Source: Impatiens glandulifera
Lineage: Eukaryota; Streptophyta; Magnoliopsida; Ericales; Balsaminaceae
Length of the DNA: 64,000 nucleotides
Assembly: GCF_907164915.1 (NCBI RefSeq)
Contig: NC_061862.1
Coordinates: forward strand, 91,135,551 to 91,199,550
Direction: 5' to 3'
Shown: in pieces, positions 1-11,922 of the stretch
How the letters are laid out: each line of letters begins with the position of its first letter
Position numbering within the stretch: position 1 is the first letter of the stretch
Position numbers and translations under genes: made by a program
The notes under the pieces: model-generated
Told to the model about the DNA's origin: nothing
Database searches by the model: none
What the model saw: only the letters and a program-made list of their open reading frames with translations

Positions 1-90
1 AGAATGATATATCCAAAATGAGAATTATCTAACAAATCAATTTGATTACAGAATCCAATTCATTCCAAAACCTAAAACATGAAAGCAGAA

Positions 91-449
91 CTAAGTGCTA
101 GTAAATTTAGTAACCGCCTTAGTGCCTTTAAGTCGATACAGCATGCTTCGCAAGTTCACCTGAAAGAACAAGTCTCACGGTGGTGTGGATTTCACGAAAG
201 TGATGGTAGGTTTCTTGTTGCATCGAGAAAGGCGAGATGATTCTTGCGTGAGTTTCTCGAAGATATCGTCGATAAAACTCTTCATTATCATTGTCGGTTT
301 TCTAGAGTTTCCAACATCCGGATAAACTTGCTTCAGTACCTTGAAAATATAGATCTTATATCGATACTCTTATTTAATTTTTCTTCTTCTTCTCGACTCT
401 AGTTTGATTCCTTTGAGATTTTCTTTTCTACTTTCGGCCTCTTATCCGC
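91..449 (-). pseudogene. Histone H2B pseudogene (frameshifted)
   Basis: Reading the minus strand from about 449 down to a TAG at 91-93 gives, in pieces, the plant H2B order: a lysine-rich tail (ADKRPKVEKKISK), the start of the histone fold ([15 protein letters not shown]), [17 protein letters not shown], then [15 protein letters not shown] and the C-terminus GTKAVTKFTST. In H2B this protein packs DNA with H2A in the nucleosome core. Here the frame is broken: an in-frame stop lies in the basic tail, the frame shifts between the NKKPTIT and VRLVL segments, and another break precedes GTKAV. No initiating Met with an H2B N-terminus is visible. It lacks introns, as plant H2B genes do, so a decayed gene and a processed copy cannot be separated. 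The family call is secure; it cannot make H2B. Confidence 0.88.
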
Positions 450-812
450 CAGAGTGGTTGATAGGGGATTATTTCGAACGAGGATAAGACTATAAACGAA
501 TCTCTTGCGGATTAATGTTTCCAATAAGTCGATAGAGAGATCGACAACGAAAATGAACAGTTGTTTTCGTAGTTTGTAACCCGTGGACGCTGACGGGGAT
601 CTTCAGCTTCATCAACCATTTCTGAAAAGAAAATTGTGGAAGAAAGGAATAAAAAAATTTATGTGAATCGGTGGATGATATGTAAATGAAAATATATTAA
701 AAAATAAATTTAATAAAATTTAACTACAAATATTAACGGCGTTAATGGGAGTACTAAATATAAGAAAATATTGCAACGAGAGTTTTTTAAATGACAACAA
801 ATTAAGAGAGAC
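450..812. other. Spacer between H2B pseudogene and copia relic
   Basis: Nothing assignable was seen. The minus strand has a short open stretch with a Met near 620, but no family motif, and it runs into stops before reaching the H2B relic. Confidence 0.4.
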
Positions 813-1115
813 CTAAATTTGAGAAAATTGTTCAACTTGAGTCCTAAATTTATCATTTATCCCCTTAATAAATATATCTGCATTCTGTAAAACATAAGAA
901 ATATATGTTAATGAAATAAATCCTTTTTTATATTTGTTTCTTACCACCTGGCAATCGAGATCAATGTATTTTGTGTGTTCACGAAACACTGAATTTTGAG
1001 AAATATACATTACCTCTTTATTGTCGCAATGAAGGACAATGGGTAATGAAACCTGAATTTGAAAATTATTAAGCAAATAATGAATCCTTTGTAATTCACA
1101 TACAGTCATTAACAT
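813..1115 (-). pseudogene. copia RNase H fragment
   Basis: The open piece has LPIVLHCDNKEVMYISQN, matching the copia RNase H region around its catalytic Asp, then HTKYIDLDCQVVRNK and NADIFIKGI, the usual C-terminal ADIFTKGL block. It ends at the element's coding end. The N-terminal part of RNase H (1116-1500) is readable only with stops. Confidence 0.82.
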
Positions 1116-1502
1116 ACTTCTATATTCAGTTTCTTCTTAAGATCTAGAAATAGTTTGTTGCATTTTTGTTTTCCAAGAAACTAATGCATTTCCAATATAA
1201 ATGCAATACCCTGTAAATGATTTTTGAGTATCATAGAATGATGCCCAATCACTATCTGAAAACATTGTAACTGTAAGATCATTATTAGATGAATAAAATA
1301 TTCTTAGAAATGGTGTTTCTTTCAGATATTTAACAACCTAAATTGTAGCATCAAAATGAGACTGATAAGGCTTATTAATGTATTGTCTGAGTTGCTGAAC
1401 AGAATAAGCAATATCAGATCTTGTAAAATTCAAATACAATAATCTGCCTACTAGACGTCTATACTTTTCAGAATCAACAAGAACGTCACCCTTAGGATCA
1501 TT

Positions 1503-2452
1503 TCAAAATTTTACACTTTTATTCATGGGTGTAAGAGTTGGTTTAGCTCCAATCAAACCAAGATCAGAAACTAAATCCAAGATATATTTCATTTGCTTTA
1601 AATAAATACCATTATCATTATGTATAATTTCAAGACCTAAAAAAAATTTAACCTTACCTAAATCTTTGATCTGAAATTGATCATGTATGATCCCTTTTGT
1701 AACCTCAATTTGTTGTAATGAATTTCCTACTAAAATAATATTATCAACATACATTAATAAACAGACAATATCATTCTCATCTGTTTTAATAAAAAGACAA
1801 TGATCATTTTTTAATTTTACAAAACCAATGTCATTGAGAATAATTGAAATCTATAAATTTCATTACCTTGATAATTGTTTTAAACCATACAAACTCTTGT
1901 TTAGTTTGCATACTTATTTTGGAAAACAAGATTTAAAACCTTCTGGTATCTTCATATATAAATCTTCTTCAAGATTGCCATGTAAAAAAACATTATTTAC
2001 ATAATTTGATGTAAATGCCATCTTTTTGCTACTGTTAAAGTAAACAATAATCTTATAGTCACATTCTTAGCCACTGATGCATAGACTTGATGAAAATCAA
2101 TTCCATCCTTTTGATTATAACCCTTTGCAACCAATCTGACTTTATATTTATTAACACTTTCATCAGCATTTAACTTTGTTTTATAGATCCATCTACATCC
2201 AATGACCTTTTTATATAGAGCAATTAACTCTTCATTCATAACTTTTACCCATTCTGTGTTTAAAACAACTTGTTTATAAGTTGTTGGTTTAGAGAATTGG
2301 TCAATAATTCCAAAAAAATCAGTATACTCAATATCTTTGCAAGTTGAAACAAACGGATAAGAAAGTGGTAAAAAATTCCTTTTTTGTTTAACATTAGTTT
2401 CAACTTGATTTGCTACATAATTTTTCATCCAAACAGGTGGATTAGTGTGCAT
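1503..2452 (-). pseudogene. copia reverse transcriptase remnants
   Basis: The N-terminal RT piece (1997-2452) contains IGCRWIYKTKLN, VRLVAKGYNQ and DFHQVYASV, typical of copia RT. The C-terminal piece (1503-1754) contains MYVDN and DLGKVKFFLGLEI. The catalytic box, normally YVDD, reads YVDN, so the second catalytic aspartate is lost in addition to the frame breaks between 1755 and 1996. Reverse transcription by this copy is not possible. Confidence 0.85.
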
Positions 2453-3715
2453 CTAGAACTTCTTCTAGAAGTATCATCATTTTTATCTTTTTGAGCATTT
2501 AAAGGTACACTTTCATATTCAAAATTTTTAGATTGATCATTAGATTCTAGATTAACAGGATTATGCTGTAAATCATGTTCAAAATTTTGTATTTGAACAT
2601 TAGATTCCAGATTAATAGGATTATGTTGTAAATCACACTCTGAAATATAATGTTCATCAAATTTAAGGTGATGATGATCTAAATCTAAAGTATCATGATT
2701 TGTAAAATATGATTCTTCATCAAAGAAACATGGTACATCATGTAATTTACCCCCTTTTACAACATTTTCATCATACTCAACCTTTTTTGAATAAGAAAAA
2801 AAAAATTCATGAAATATAACATCTCTAGGAACATAAACATTACTTTCATCAATGTCATAAACTGTATAATATTTTTTATTTAAATGATAACCAATGAAAA
2901 CACATTTATTAGCTCTATTTGAGAATTTTGACTTGTTTAAAAAAACATTTGCAGCATAGCATAGACAACCAAACACTCTAAAAGAATCATAATCTGGTTT
3001 CTTTCCACTTAAAATCTTAATCGGTATTTTTTCCATTTAAAATGCTTGTAGGAATTTTGTTAATAATATAAGTTGCTTTCAATAACGAAAAAAGTCAAAA
3101 TTTAGGTTCTAAATTAGAATCTATCATTAAAGATCCTGCAACCTAGATCAAATGTTATGTGAAGTTTATCAAACACAAACACTTTATTAGAGATTAGAAA
3201 GATCCATGTACACCTAGAAAAGTCATCAACAATTATAAGCATTTAAGGTGTGTTCAAAATAAACTCTTCTCGATGTGGTCCCCATAAATCAACTTTAATA
3301 AGTTCAAAAATTGTTTGTGTTTTAGATTCACTTCTTGTAAATGACAATCTTTGTATTTTTGCAAGTGGACAAGTATTGCATTGAAATTTTCATTCAAACA
3401 ATCTGGAAATGCAAGTTTGATAACACCATAAGAAGGGTGTCTTAATCGTTTATGAATCAAAATAGAATCAACAACATTATTAGAAGAAATTTTACCAACA
3501 TAATTATTATCATTACAAGAAAACAAACTATTCTCAGTGAAATGCAAATTTCTAATCCTTTTTCCTAGAATCACCTTGAACATTTTCTTAAAGTCCTGCA
3601 AATAACACATAGATTTTGAGAATACGCGTTTCATTTTGTTTTGTTTGACTAATTTAGAGACTGTAATTAAAGAATATTTAAAACAAGATGCATACACTAC
3701 ATCTTTAAATTTCAA
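2425..3715 (-). pseudogene. copia integrase remnants
   Basis: Two open pieces cover this span. The upstream one (3254-3715) has the pre-integrase region, with a final protease-to-integrase linker, LIHKRLRHPSYGVI (the HHCC zinc domain) and IYGDH. The downstream one (2425-3036) has the integrase C-terminal region with the copia-typical FRVFGCLCY and FIGYHLNKKYY. The D,D-35-E core between them is largely lost to stops or deletion around 3040-3250. Integrase would insert element cDNA; this copy cannot. Confidence 0.82.
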
Positions 3716-4043
3716 TCCATTAGATACTTCAACGGTTCCTATATCAGTTATATTCCTTCAAGTTCCATCAGCTAAGTACATAAACTTAGGTGTTTCTAAA
3801 CTTCTTCAAATTAATAAACATATTTTTGTTATTGCAAAGATGACATTAGGCTCCTGAATCAATAAGCCATCTATATGTCATACTAATTTGTTCATTCATG
3901 CTAAAATTATAATCAAATAGATTTGATAAAGAATACTTACATGCAGAGGAAGTAGAGCCACCTCCTTTAGTCTTAATGTCCCTCATATTCTTCAGAAACT
4001 ACTTATACATCTTGAACTTTTCCATTATCATATCAAGAACATC

Positions 4044-4259
4044 TTAAAGATTAGCTGCAGCATGTGCATTCCTATTCTGATATACATTCTTCTTCTTTCC
4101 ATGATTATCCCTTGGTTGTTTCCACCAATTCGGATATCCTATCAACTTAAAACATTCTTCCTTAATATGTCCCTTTCCTCCACAATGTGAACAATAAACA
4201 TATTTATTCTTGTCAACATTTTGACTTCCCTTATTTGTAAAATCTTCTTTGATAACCAT
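4044..4259 (-). pseudogene. copia gag nucleocapsid fragment
   Basis: This is a 71-residue fragment with a complete CCHC zinc knuckle, C-x2-C-x4-H-x4-C (CSHCGGKGHIKEEC), followed by FKLIGYPNWW, which is common after the knuckle in plant copia gag. The knuckle binds element RNA. Upstream gag sequence (about 4260-5000) is present but broken by stops. Confidence 0.85.
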
Positions 4260-5539
4260 TGTTACTTCTTGATATGTTCTTTTCTGTCTAGATTTCTTTT
4301 CAACATTTTATAACATGGTGAATGATTTGTACACATTTGGACATGGATCCTACATGAGTATTTGATCCTTTAGATACACATACCTCTCATTGAGGCCCAT
4401 CAAGAATTGCAACAGTTTCAGTCTTCATCGTCCTGAAGCATCTCGGCCTCATGAGAACATTCATCATAGTCGATTCGAACTCCCTTACAGATGTATCTTC
4501 GAAGTGGTTTCAGCCCTAACATTTCTTCCTAAAGCAACCTGACCTTTGAATAATATTCTTCTAGATCTAAATTTCCTTGTTGAACAAAACTAATATCTCT
4601 TTGTAATTCATACTTTCTTGGTCCGTTGTTACCTTCATATCGAGATTGAACCTTTAACCACAAATCGCGACTAGTTTTCTTTTACTGAAACATTCTCCCA
4701 ATCTTTGGCTCTATCGTGTTCATTATCCAAGCACTAACTAGAGCATCAACAATACTCCATTGGTCATGGTCATCACATTCTTTTGTCTGAGAATATGATT
4801 CATCAATGAAACTGTTTTTAATCTTCGCCTGAAGTGCTAGGCGAACGTTCAAACTCCAGCCAAACTATGTGTCTCTTCTAGTAAAAACTGCATAAGTGAT
4901 ATTCAGCACTAGATGATCCGCTGCATGAATAACTAACGGATCGTTGTTGTATTTTCTCTTAACAGGAATGATACATGTTATTGGTATTTTACTCTCGATC
5001 GTCATCGATTGAGCGATCAGAGTCGAGATTCGCACTAGAGTTTGACTAGGGCTAAATTTATTACTAGATAGTGTATCATAGGATCAGACAAACCTGACGG
5101 TCCTCCTTGAATCATGATAATCAGATTAGGTTTTTTCTTACAACGATCTGGCTCTGATATAATGTGCAAATCAAGCAGATATAAAGTTTGTGAACAAATG
5201 AAAGAAGAATCATATGAATTGAGAGAGAGAAAATGAAACTTTGAGAGAAATAAACTGATAAAGGCTTTTAAGTCATTCATTAATTTTATATAGTGTTTAA
5301 TTTTCTTAATAACAATATAAACGCTCTTAACAAATAATAAAAGTGCTAAAAATAAATTAACAAACTAATAGCAGTTACATAACTTATTTACCGCTCATTT
5401 ACCTCATAAATAATTTCAAATTCTTATTTCTTCAAAATATGTAATTTAAAATAATTTGTGAATAAATTATATAATTTTAAATTATATTTATAATTTAGGC
5501 ATAATTTAATAAGCATATTATATGTTTGAATGATTAATT

Positions 5540-5780
5540 GATAATTTAGCATAGTGATAAGAGTTGTCTTAAGAGACAAAAATATCACAGGTTCGATTCT
5601 ATGTAAAAGCGTGTTGAGTTGAAGCGGTATCATGTTAGTTCTCTTCAATTCAAAGTAGATAAATTATTATGATAGTTCCAAATTGGATGTGGCAATTTTG
5701 TGGATTCCCAAACCAGCGCAACATTCAAGTTAACTCGATTGTTTGTTCAATAAATCTAACAATAGTTGTGTTTTTCCCCT
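5540..5780 (+). repeat. tRNA-derived SINE-like repeat
   Basis: TAGCATAGTGATAAGAG at about 5547 fits a pol III box A and GGTTCGATTCT at about 5590-5600 fits box B, about 40 bases apart as in a tRNA head. The downstream body contains GTTGAGTTGAAG and ends in a T-rich stretch (GTTGTGTTTTT) near 5775. No tRNA cloverleaf can be drawn, so it is not a tRNA gene. A target duplication was not resolved. Confidence 0.6.
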
Positions 5781-6627
5781 TAACTAAATATATATATATA
5801 ATAATAATAATAATATTTAATATCGAGAACTTTGGTTAATTTGGATATATATGTGAAAGTAATTAGATATTTGGGTCGGATTGTGGGTAATAAATAATTA
5901 AAAATTAAAAATGATATATGTATGTTTTGAACTTGCAACCTAACAAAAATAAATACAACCACTTAACCAACTAAACTAATAAGACTTTATATTTTAAAAT
6001 AAACACATAATTTGATGAATATGTTGTGGTTAATTTAGATATATATGTGAAAGTAAATTGATACTTGGATCGAGTCGTGGGTTGACATGTCCGCCCATAA
6101 ACTTGAAAAATTAAATTAAAAATATTATATACACAAGTTTTGAACTTGCAACCTCACAATGCACCTCACAATGCACCTCACAATATAAGTTCAACATTTT
6201 AACTAACTAGGCTAATAACACTTTATATTTTAAATTCAACTTCAAAATTGATAAACGTATGATATTTCTAACAATATAACTTCAACATTTTAAACAACTA
6301 AATTCGTTTATATAATTTATTTATTATATATATATATTCTCATAATTATATTATATATATAGAATTCCATATATGTATATATATATATAATTATTAGTCA
6401 TATTAATTATGAAGAATGATTGGGGAGGGAATTTGGGAGAGAGAATGTAGCATCACATCATTGGCTGAAAAGGGGATAAATGGTGAGGAGAAGAAGAAAG
6501 AGAAAAGTTCATCCAATCAGATTGTGCCACGTTATTTCCTTCCCCATTACCTTTTTCAAATTCTCTTTCCTTGTCATTTCTCATCAATTATATATTCATA
6601 CATAAAATAATAAAAAGAAATCAACAT

Positions 6628-6710
6628 TCTTAAATGGTGTAATGGTTACGTGTTCATTATGCATAATAAATATCGAGGGTTCAAATTTCACCCAGTGCAA
6701 ATTTTTAATA
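6628..6710 (+). repeat. Possible second tRNA-like SINE head
   Basis: AATGGTGTAATGGTTACGTG followed by GAGGGTTCAAATTTCACCC resembles a box A/box B pair with tRNA-like spacing. The sequence is short, boundaries are unclear, and it sits next to the minisatellite at 6715. Confidence 0.35.
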
Positions 6711-6714
6711 ATTA

Positions 6715-7060
6715 TAAAGAGTGAATGAAGAATATTTTGCTTGACAGAAATGAGTTAGTAAGTGGTGAGAATAAGATTGTTGGTTGGACGAAGTGAATTG
6801 ATAAATGTCGATAATGAGGAGATAGTTAAGTAATAAAGAATGTTTGGTTAACAGAAATGAGTTGGTAAGTGAGTGAGAATAAGATTGTTGGTTGACTGAA
6901 GTGAGTTGATAAATGTCGGTAAAGAGAAAATAGTTGGGTAATAAGGAATATGTTGGTTCACCGAAGTGAATTGATAAAGGTCGGTAAATAGGAGATAATT
7001 GGGTAATAAGGAATATGTTAGTTGACGGAAGTGAGTTAGTATGAAGAGTATTATATAGTT
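6715..7060 (+). repeat. Degenerate ~65-bp minisatellite
   Basis: About five imperfect units are seen, built on GTTGGTTGACTGAAGTGAGT, then GATAAATGTCGGTAAAGAG and AGTTGGGTAATAAGGAATAT. The plus strand is G/T/A-rich with very little C. Parts of the unit (GTTGGTTGACCGAAGTG) recur inside the larger array at 8.6-10.5 kb, so the two arrays are related. Confidence 0.75.
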
Positions 7061-8639
7061 GATTGTATGAAATCTCTGTTTTTCTAATAAATTGTTTTAT
7101 CAACATGAGTGTTCTATATAAAAAAATATATTTTAAAGAAGGATAGATTGTTAGTGTAGATGATTTGAAAGATATAATCGAAAGACATGTATGGTTAGGT
7201 TCCATTTGTATATTTGGTGGAATCTGGCATATCTTAACTAAATATTTCGCATGTGCTCGATGTGCACTTGTTTGGTCTGGAGAGCCTTACATGTCTTATA
7301 GTTTAGGTGTTTTATCTGTGATAATTTTATTATTTTTATTTTAACCGTAAAAATGTACAAAAAATCTCGCTAGTATAAATATAATAATGCTTAATTTGAA
7401 TTTGATTAGTTTATTGGGTCGAGAGTTGTGGTTAATTTTAATATATATGTGAGAGTAAATGAATATTTGAGTCAGATTGTGAGTTGACCCGCCCATAAAC
7501 TTAAAACGGTTAAAAATGAAATTAAAAATGTTATATATATATATGTGTGTGTGTTTCGAACTTGCAAATTATAAAAACAAGTACGACCCTTTAACAAAGT
7601 GGACTATAATATTTTATTGTTTTAAATCAACACAAAATTTAATGAACGTGCGACATTTCTAACTATATAAGTTAAACTTTGTTGGGAATTAAAGAAGAAC
7701 TAGAATGACACTACACAGTCATGGATCCCCGCTTAAACTCAAAGCGCTTTCAGATGAAATCGAATTTGTGACATTTTGATCTCTTAAGCCGACTCTTACA
7801 ACTAGGCTACATTGGTGGGATAAGTTCAACTTTTAAACTAACTAATATATATATATAATTCTTAATTTAAATTTGATTGGTTTGATGAGACGAGAAATGT
7901 GGTTAATTTGGATATATATATATATATGAGAGTAAATAGATGTTTGGGTCGGATCGTAGGTTGACCCACCCATAAACTTGAAACGGTTAAAATTTTGGAT
8001 TTGATTGGTTTGATGGGTTGAGAGTTGTGGTTATTTTAGATATATGTGAGAGTAAATGAATACTTGAGTCAGATCGTGTGTTGACCCGCCCGTAAACGGT
8101 TAATAATAAAAATAAAAATATTATATGTATGTTTTGAACTTACAACCTAACAAAATAAGTGCAATCCTTTAACCAACTAAGCTAATAATATTTTATTGTT
8201 TTAATTCAACATAAAATTGGATGATTGTGCGACATTACTAACAAAATAAGTTCAACTTTTTAACTAACTAACTAATATATATAATAATACTTAATTTGAA
8301 TTTGTTTGGTTTTCTAGATCGAGAGATGTGGTTAATTTGGATATATATGTGAGAGTAAATGAATGATTGGGTTGGATCGTGGGTTGAACCGCCCATAAAC
8401 TTGAAATGGTTAAAATTTTGAATTTACTTGGTTTACTAGGTCGAGAGATGTGGTTAGTTTGGATATATATATATATATATGAGAATAAATGAATGCTTGG
8501 GTCGGATCGTGGGTTGACCCGCCCATAAATTTGAAACGGTTAAAAATGAAATTAAAAATGTTATATGTATGTTTCGAACTTTCAACTTAAAAAAACAAGT
8601 ACAATCATTTAACTAGTGTGATTGAGATGTGGTTTGTCG

Positions 8640-10470
8640 GGGGATAAAAGACCGTTAACAACAAATGAGAGTGGTTAAAAAATATCAATCATGATTGACC
8701 AAAGAGTGAGATGTCACGAGGTTAAATGTCAATTATGATTAGTGGATAGTTTTCCTAAGGATAAGAGACATGTGAAAGTGTATTTGGATGTGTTTTGTTG
8801 AGGGATAAAAGGTCGGTAACAAATGATCGTGAGGTTAAGAGATTAGAGGTCGATTGAGATTGGTGGTTGGTTTGCTGAAGGATAAGAGGTGTGTGAAAGT
8901 GTGATTTAGATTGGTGGTTGGTTTTCCGAAGAATAAGATGTGTTTGAAAATGTGATTGAGATTGGTGGTTAGTTTGTCGAGGGATAAGAGGTGTGTGTAA
9001 ATATGATTGAGATTGGTGGTTGGTTTACCGAGGGATAAGAGACGTGTAAAAGTGTGATTGAAATTAATGATTAGTTTGTCCAGGGATAAGAGATTTGTGA
9101 AAGTGTGATTGGGTGTGATTTTCCAATAGATAAGAGATTGGTAATAAAGGTTAATGAGGTGACGAGATTATAGGTCGATTGATATTGGTGGTTGGTTTGT
9201 CTTGGGATAAGAGGCGTGTGAAAATGTGATTGAAATTGGTGGTTGGGTTGCCAAAGTATTAGAGACGTGTGAAAGTGTAATTGTAATTTATGGTTGGTTT
9301 GCTGAGAGATAAGAGGTCGGTAACATTAGGATTGGTGGTTAGTTTGTCAAGGGATAAGTATGTGTTAATAAAGGATCGTAAAGTCATGGGATTAGAGATT
9401 AATTAGGATTGGTGGTTGGTTTGTCGAGGAATTAGAGACATATAAGTGTGAAAGTGTGAGGTTACGAAATGAGAGGTCGATTGGACTTGGAAATTGGTTT
9501 GTCGATGAATAAGAGGCTAGTAACATTGAAATTGGTGGTTAGTTTGGCAATGGATAAGAGATCGATTTATTTCGGTAGTTGGTTTTGTTGAGAGATAAGA
9601 GAGGTGTGAAAATGTGATTGGGATTGGAATTAGAATTGGTGGTTAGTTTATCGAGAGATAAGAGATGTGTGAAAATGTGATGTCATGATATGGAGAGGTT
9701 CATTGGAATTGGTGGTTGGTTCGGCGAGAGATAAGAGGCATATGAAAATAATGAGGTCACGAGATAAAGGTCAAATGGAATTGGTGGTTGGTTTGTCGAA
9801 GGATAAGAGACCGGCAATAAAGGATCGTGAGGTCACGAGATTAGAGGTCAATTGTGATTGGTGGTTGGTTTGTCGAGGTATTAAAAGAATGTGAAAGTAT
9901 GAGGTTACGAGATTAGAGATCGATGAGATTAGTGGCTAGTTTGCCAAGGGATAAGAGGTCGGTAAGATTGAGATTGGTAGTTAATTACTAAGGGATAAGA
10001 GATCGGTAACAAATGATCGTAAGATCACGAGATTAAAGGTCGATTATGATTGGTAGTTAAAAATATATATATGAATGAGATGTTGATTGACCGAAGTGTG
10101 AGGTCACGATATTAGAGATCGAGTGTAATTGTTGGTTAATTTGTCGAGAGATAAAAGACGTCTGAAAGTGTGAAGTCATGAGATGGAGATGTCAATTGGT
10201 ATTTTGGTGGTTGGTTTGGCGAGAAATAAGAGACGTATGAAAGTGTGTGAGGTCACAATATTATAATGAGACTTGTCCATTGGGAAAAAGAATATTGGTG
10301 GTTAAATGTGTTACTAAGATGGTTGGTTGACCGAAGTGTGAAAGTGAGGTCATGAGATGAGAGGTCAATTGGATTTGTGGTTAATTTGTTGAAGTGAGAA
10401 TAAAGAGGTCACGGTAATGATATGAGTTGGTTGATGTACAAAATACTCGAAGTGATGTCAAGAGATTAGT
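8640..10470 (+). repeat. Degenerate ~51-bp GT-rich minisatellite array
   Basis: About 30 diverged units are present. The best-conserved run (about 8860-9110) repeats GATTGGTGGTTGGTTTGTCG, AGGGATAAGAGGTGTGTG and AAAGTGTGATTGA with a period close to 51 bases. The plus strand is strongly G+T+A with few C, a marked strand asymmetry over 1.8 kb. Open frames here (such as 9685-9894) are by-products of the repeat, not genes. Confidence 0.8.
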
Positions 10471-11740
10471 AATGAGATATTTATTATAGAACAACAAATA
10501 TTGGTGGTTAAATATATGAATGAATTTGTTGATTTACCAAAGAAGTGAGGGTAAAGAAGTTAGCGATATAATGAGATTGTTGATTTGCAAAACAAATGAC
10601 GGTAAAAAGTCGAAGAGGAAGAGATCGGTACTGATGAGAAAAAAAATAAATGAATATTTTCTTATCAAATTTGTTGTCATTTTTTTATTAATAACGAAAA
10701 CAACGATGAATGGGAAGAGGAAGACGATCACTAGGCTATTCCAACCATTGAAACACTCTCATGTTCAAACCATATATGTTGAAGACGAAGATGGTAATAA
10801 AAACGATGAAAGCGATGACGATCACAAAGAAGTCAATATTGTTTATTATGTTAGTTAGATTAAATGACCTAGTTTAGATAGTTCGGTGGTGATAGATTAG
10901 ACTAAATACTAAATAATTGAAAATTATGAACAAATGAGAGATCATGAATTAATAATGTAAGTTGTTTTAAACTCAATATTAACTTATCCAAATATTCTTA
11001 GAGATAAAATTAAATAAGAACATGTCTAGAAACCTTAGGTGACAAGACCAATGCAAGTATCATGAATGCACCATACCCGCTGAGCCAATATCATGTTCAG
11101 CGACCCTACTGAAGGTACACTATGTCACAATCTGTCACAATCTTGTTTTTAACGGTTTGTTTATGATTATTTAAACTACTCAATTCAAGCAATATTGTAT
11201 CAATCCTTCTTTCGTTCATTATATTAAAATACATTTTATTAATTTTATATAATATTCATATATTTTGAATATTTTTATTATAGAATTGTTATCATTTAAC
11301 TCCAAACCAAATCTAAATTTGGGTTAGGTGTAAAATAATCACTTCTCTTATTTCTTGTTTTAGGACAAATTTTTCGTAAGAGCTTGTACGAAGATTAAGA
11401 TTATTTACAATTATTTGTTAATATTCAAATAATCACAAACCACGTACAAGTTTGGGTGTTATCTTCAATCTCTAAAATTTGGACAACTCAATTAAACATT
11501 TTGTTAGGTATGTTTTATTAATAACTCAATTAAACATTTTGTTAGGAATGTGTTATTAACATATTTAGTTATATGTCATGTCTTCTAAATCAAATGTTCT
11601 AGTTTTCACTCTTGTTTTAGTCTAAGTTTATTCTTGTAGGCTAATTCAACCTTACATTTTCATGATTATCAGTTTTTTTTTTATTTCAATTAAGTTATTT
11701 TTATCATATTTGATTGTGTAACCAATGATAACAAGACACG
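10471..11740. other. AT-rich region without recognised gene
   Basis: The stretch at 10520-10858 is open on the plus strand for 112 codons, but it begins in minisatellite sequence and is a run of Lys/Asp-rich simple codons with no family match that I recognise. From 10860 to 11740 there is only AT-rich DNA with short local duplications (AACTCAATTAAACATTTTGTTAGG occurs twice, near 11490 and 11525, shown here only as a pair of repeats). Confidence 0.4.
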
Positions 11741-11785
11741 AGAAATTTTCGATCTTAGTACCCACTACGCGGTACACAGAAGATC

Positions 11786-11914
11786 AACCCAATCTCGACT
11801 TAGACAAAATCACTTTCTTTTATCCCAGTTGTTTGCATTTAGATAGTAACCCAATCTCGACTTAGACAAAATCACTTTCTTTTATCCCAGTTAGTTGTTT
11901 GCATTTAAATAGTA
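11786..11914 (+). repeat. 62-bp tandem duplication
   Basis: The stretch starting AACCCAATCTCGACTTAGAC at 11786 is repeated from 11848 almost identically (the second copy has a few extra bases, TTAG, near its end). The near-identity implies a recent duplication. It abuts the plastid-like fragment that follows. Confidence 0.85.
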
Positions 11915-11922
11915 TGAGAATA

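Larger units (their letters stand above)
813..5190 (-). mobile_element. Decayed Ty1/copia retrotransposon
   Basis: On the minus strand the order is primer-binding-like site, gag zinc knuckle, integrase, reverse transcriptase, RNase H. That is the Ty1/copia order, with integrase before RT. The site at about 5150-5161 reads TTATATCAGAGC, a mutated form of the TGGTATCAGAGC (initiator tRNA-Met) type, and the sequence upstream of it to about 5290 is probably the end of the 5' LTR. Many stops and frameshifts split the polyprotein, and no 3' LTR was found beyond RNase H at 813, so the element is truncated and dead. Confidence 0.85.
5780..8600 (+). repeat. Cluster of Helitron-5'-end-like tandem units
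   Basis: Several units start near 5780, 6010, 7380, 7850, 8000, 8280 and 8400. Each begins in (TA)n then runs through GTGGTTAATTTGGATATATA, GGGTCGGATCGTGGGTTGACC, a CGTTTCAA-like stretch, GTTTCGAACTTGCAACCTAA and TTTAACCAACTAAGCTAATA. The last two are the reverse complements of a box B and box A. The same unit occurs inverted at 31.9-33.2 kb, where some copies start with the Helitron-like TCTATATATA. Copies differ by many substitutions and indels. No Helitron 3' hairpin was found on this side, so the cluster is probably the 5' part of a decayed element. Confidence 0.6.

Noticed and set aside
6405..6600. Possible Mutator-type MITE (CACATCATTGGCTGAA / TTCATCCAATCAGA arms)
   Set aside because: The arms are too diverged, and no 9-bp duplication was found.
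9685..9894. 69-codon frame in the GT-rich array
   Set aside because: Its residues follow the ~51-bp repeat; it is a by-product of the satellite.
10520..10858. 112-codon plus-strand frame
   Set aside because: It starts in minisatellite units, is low-complexity Lys/Asp-rich and lacks any family motif.
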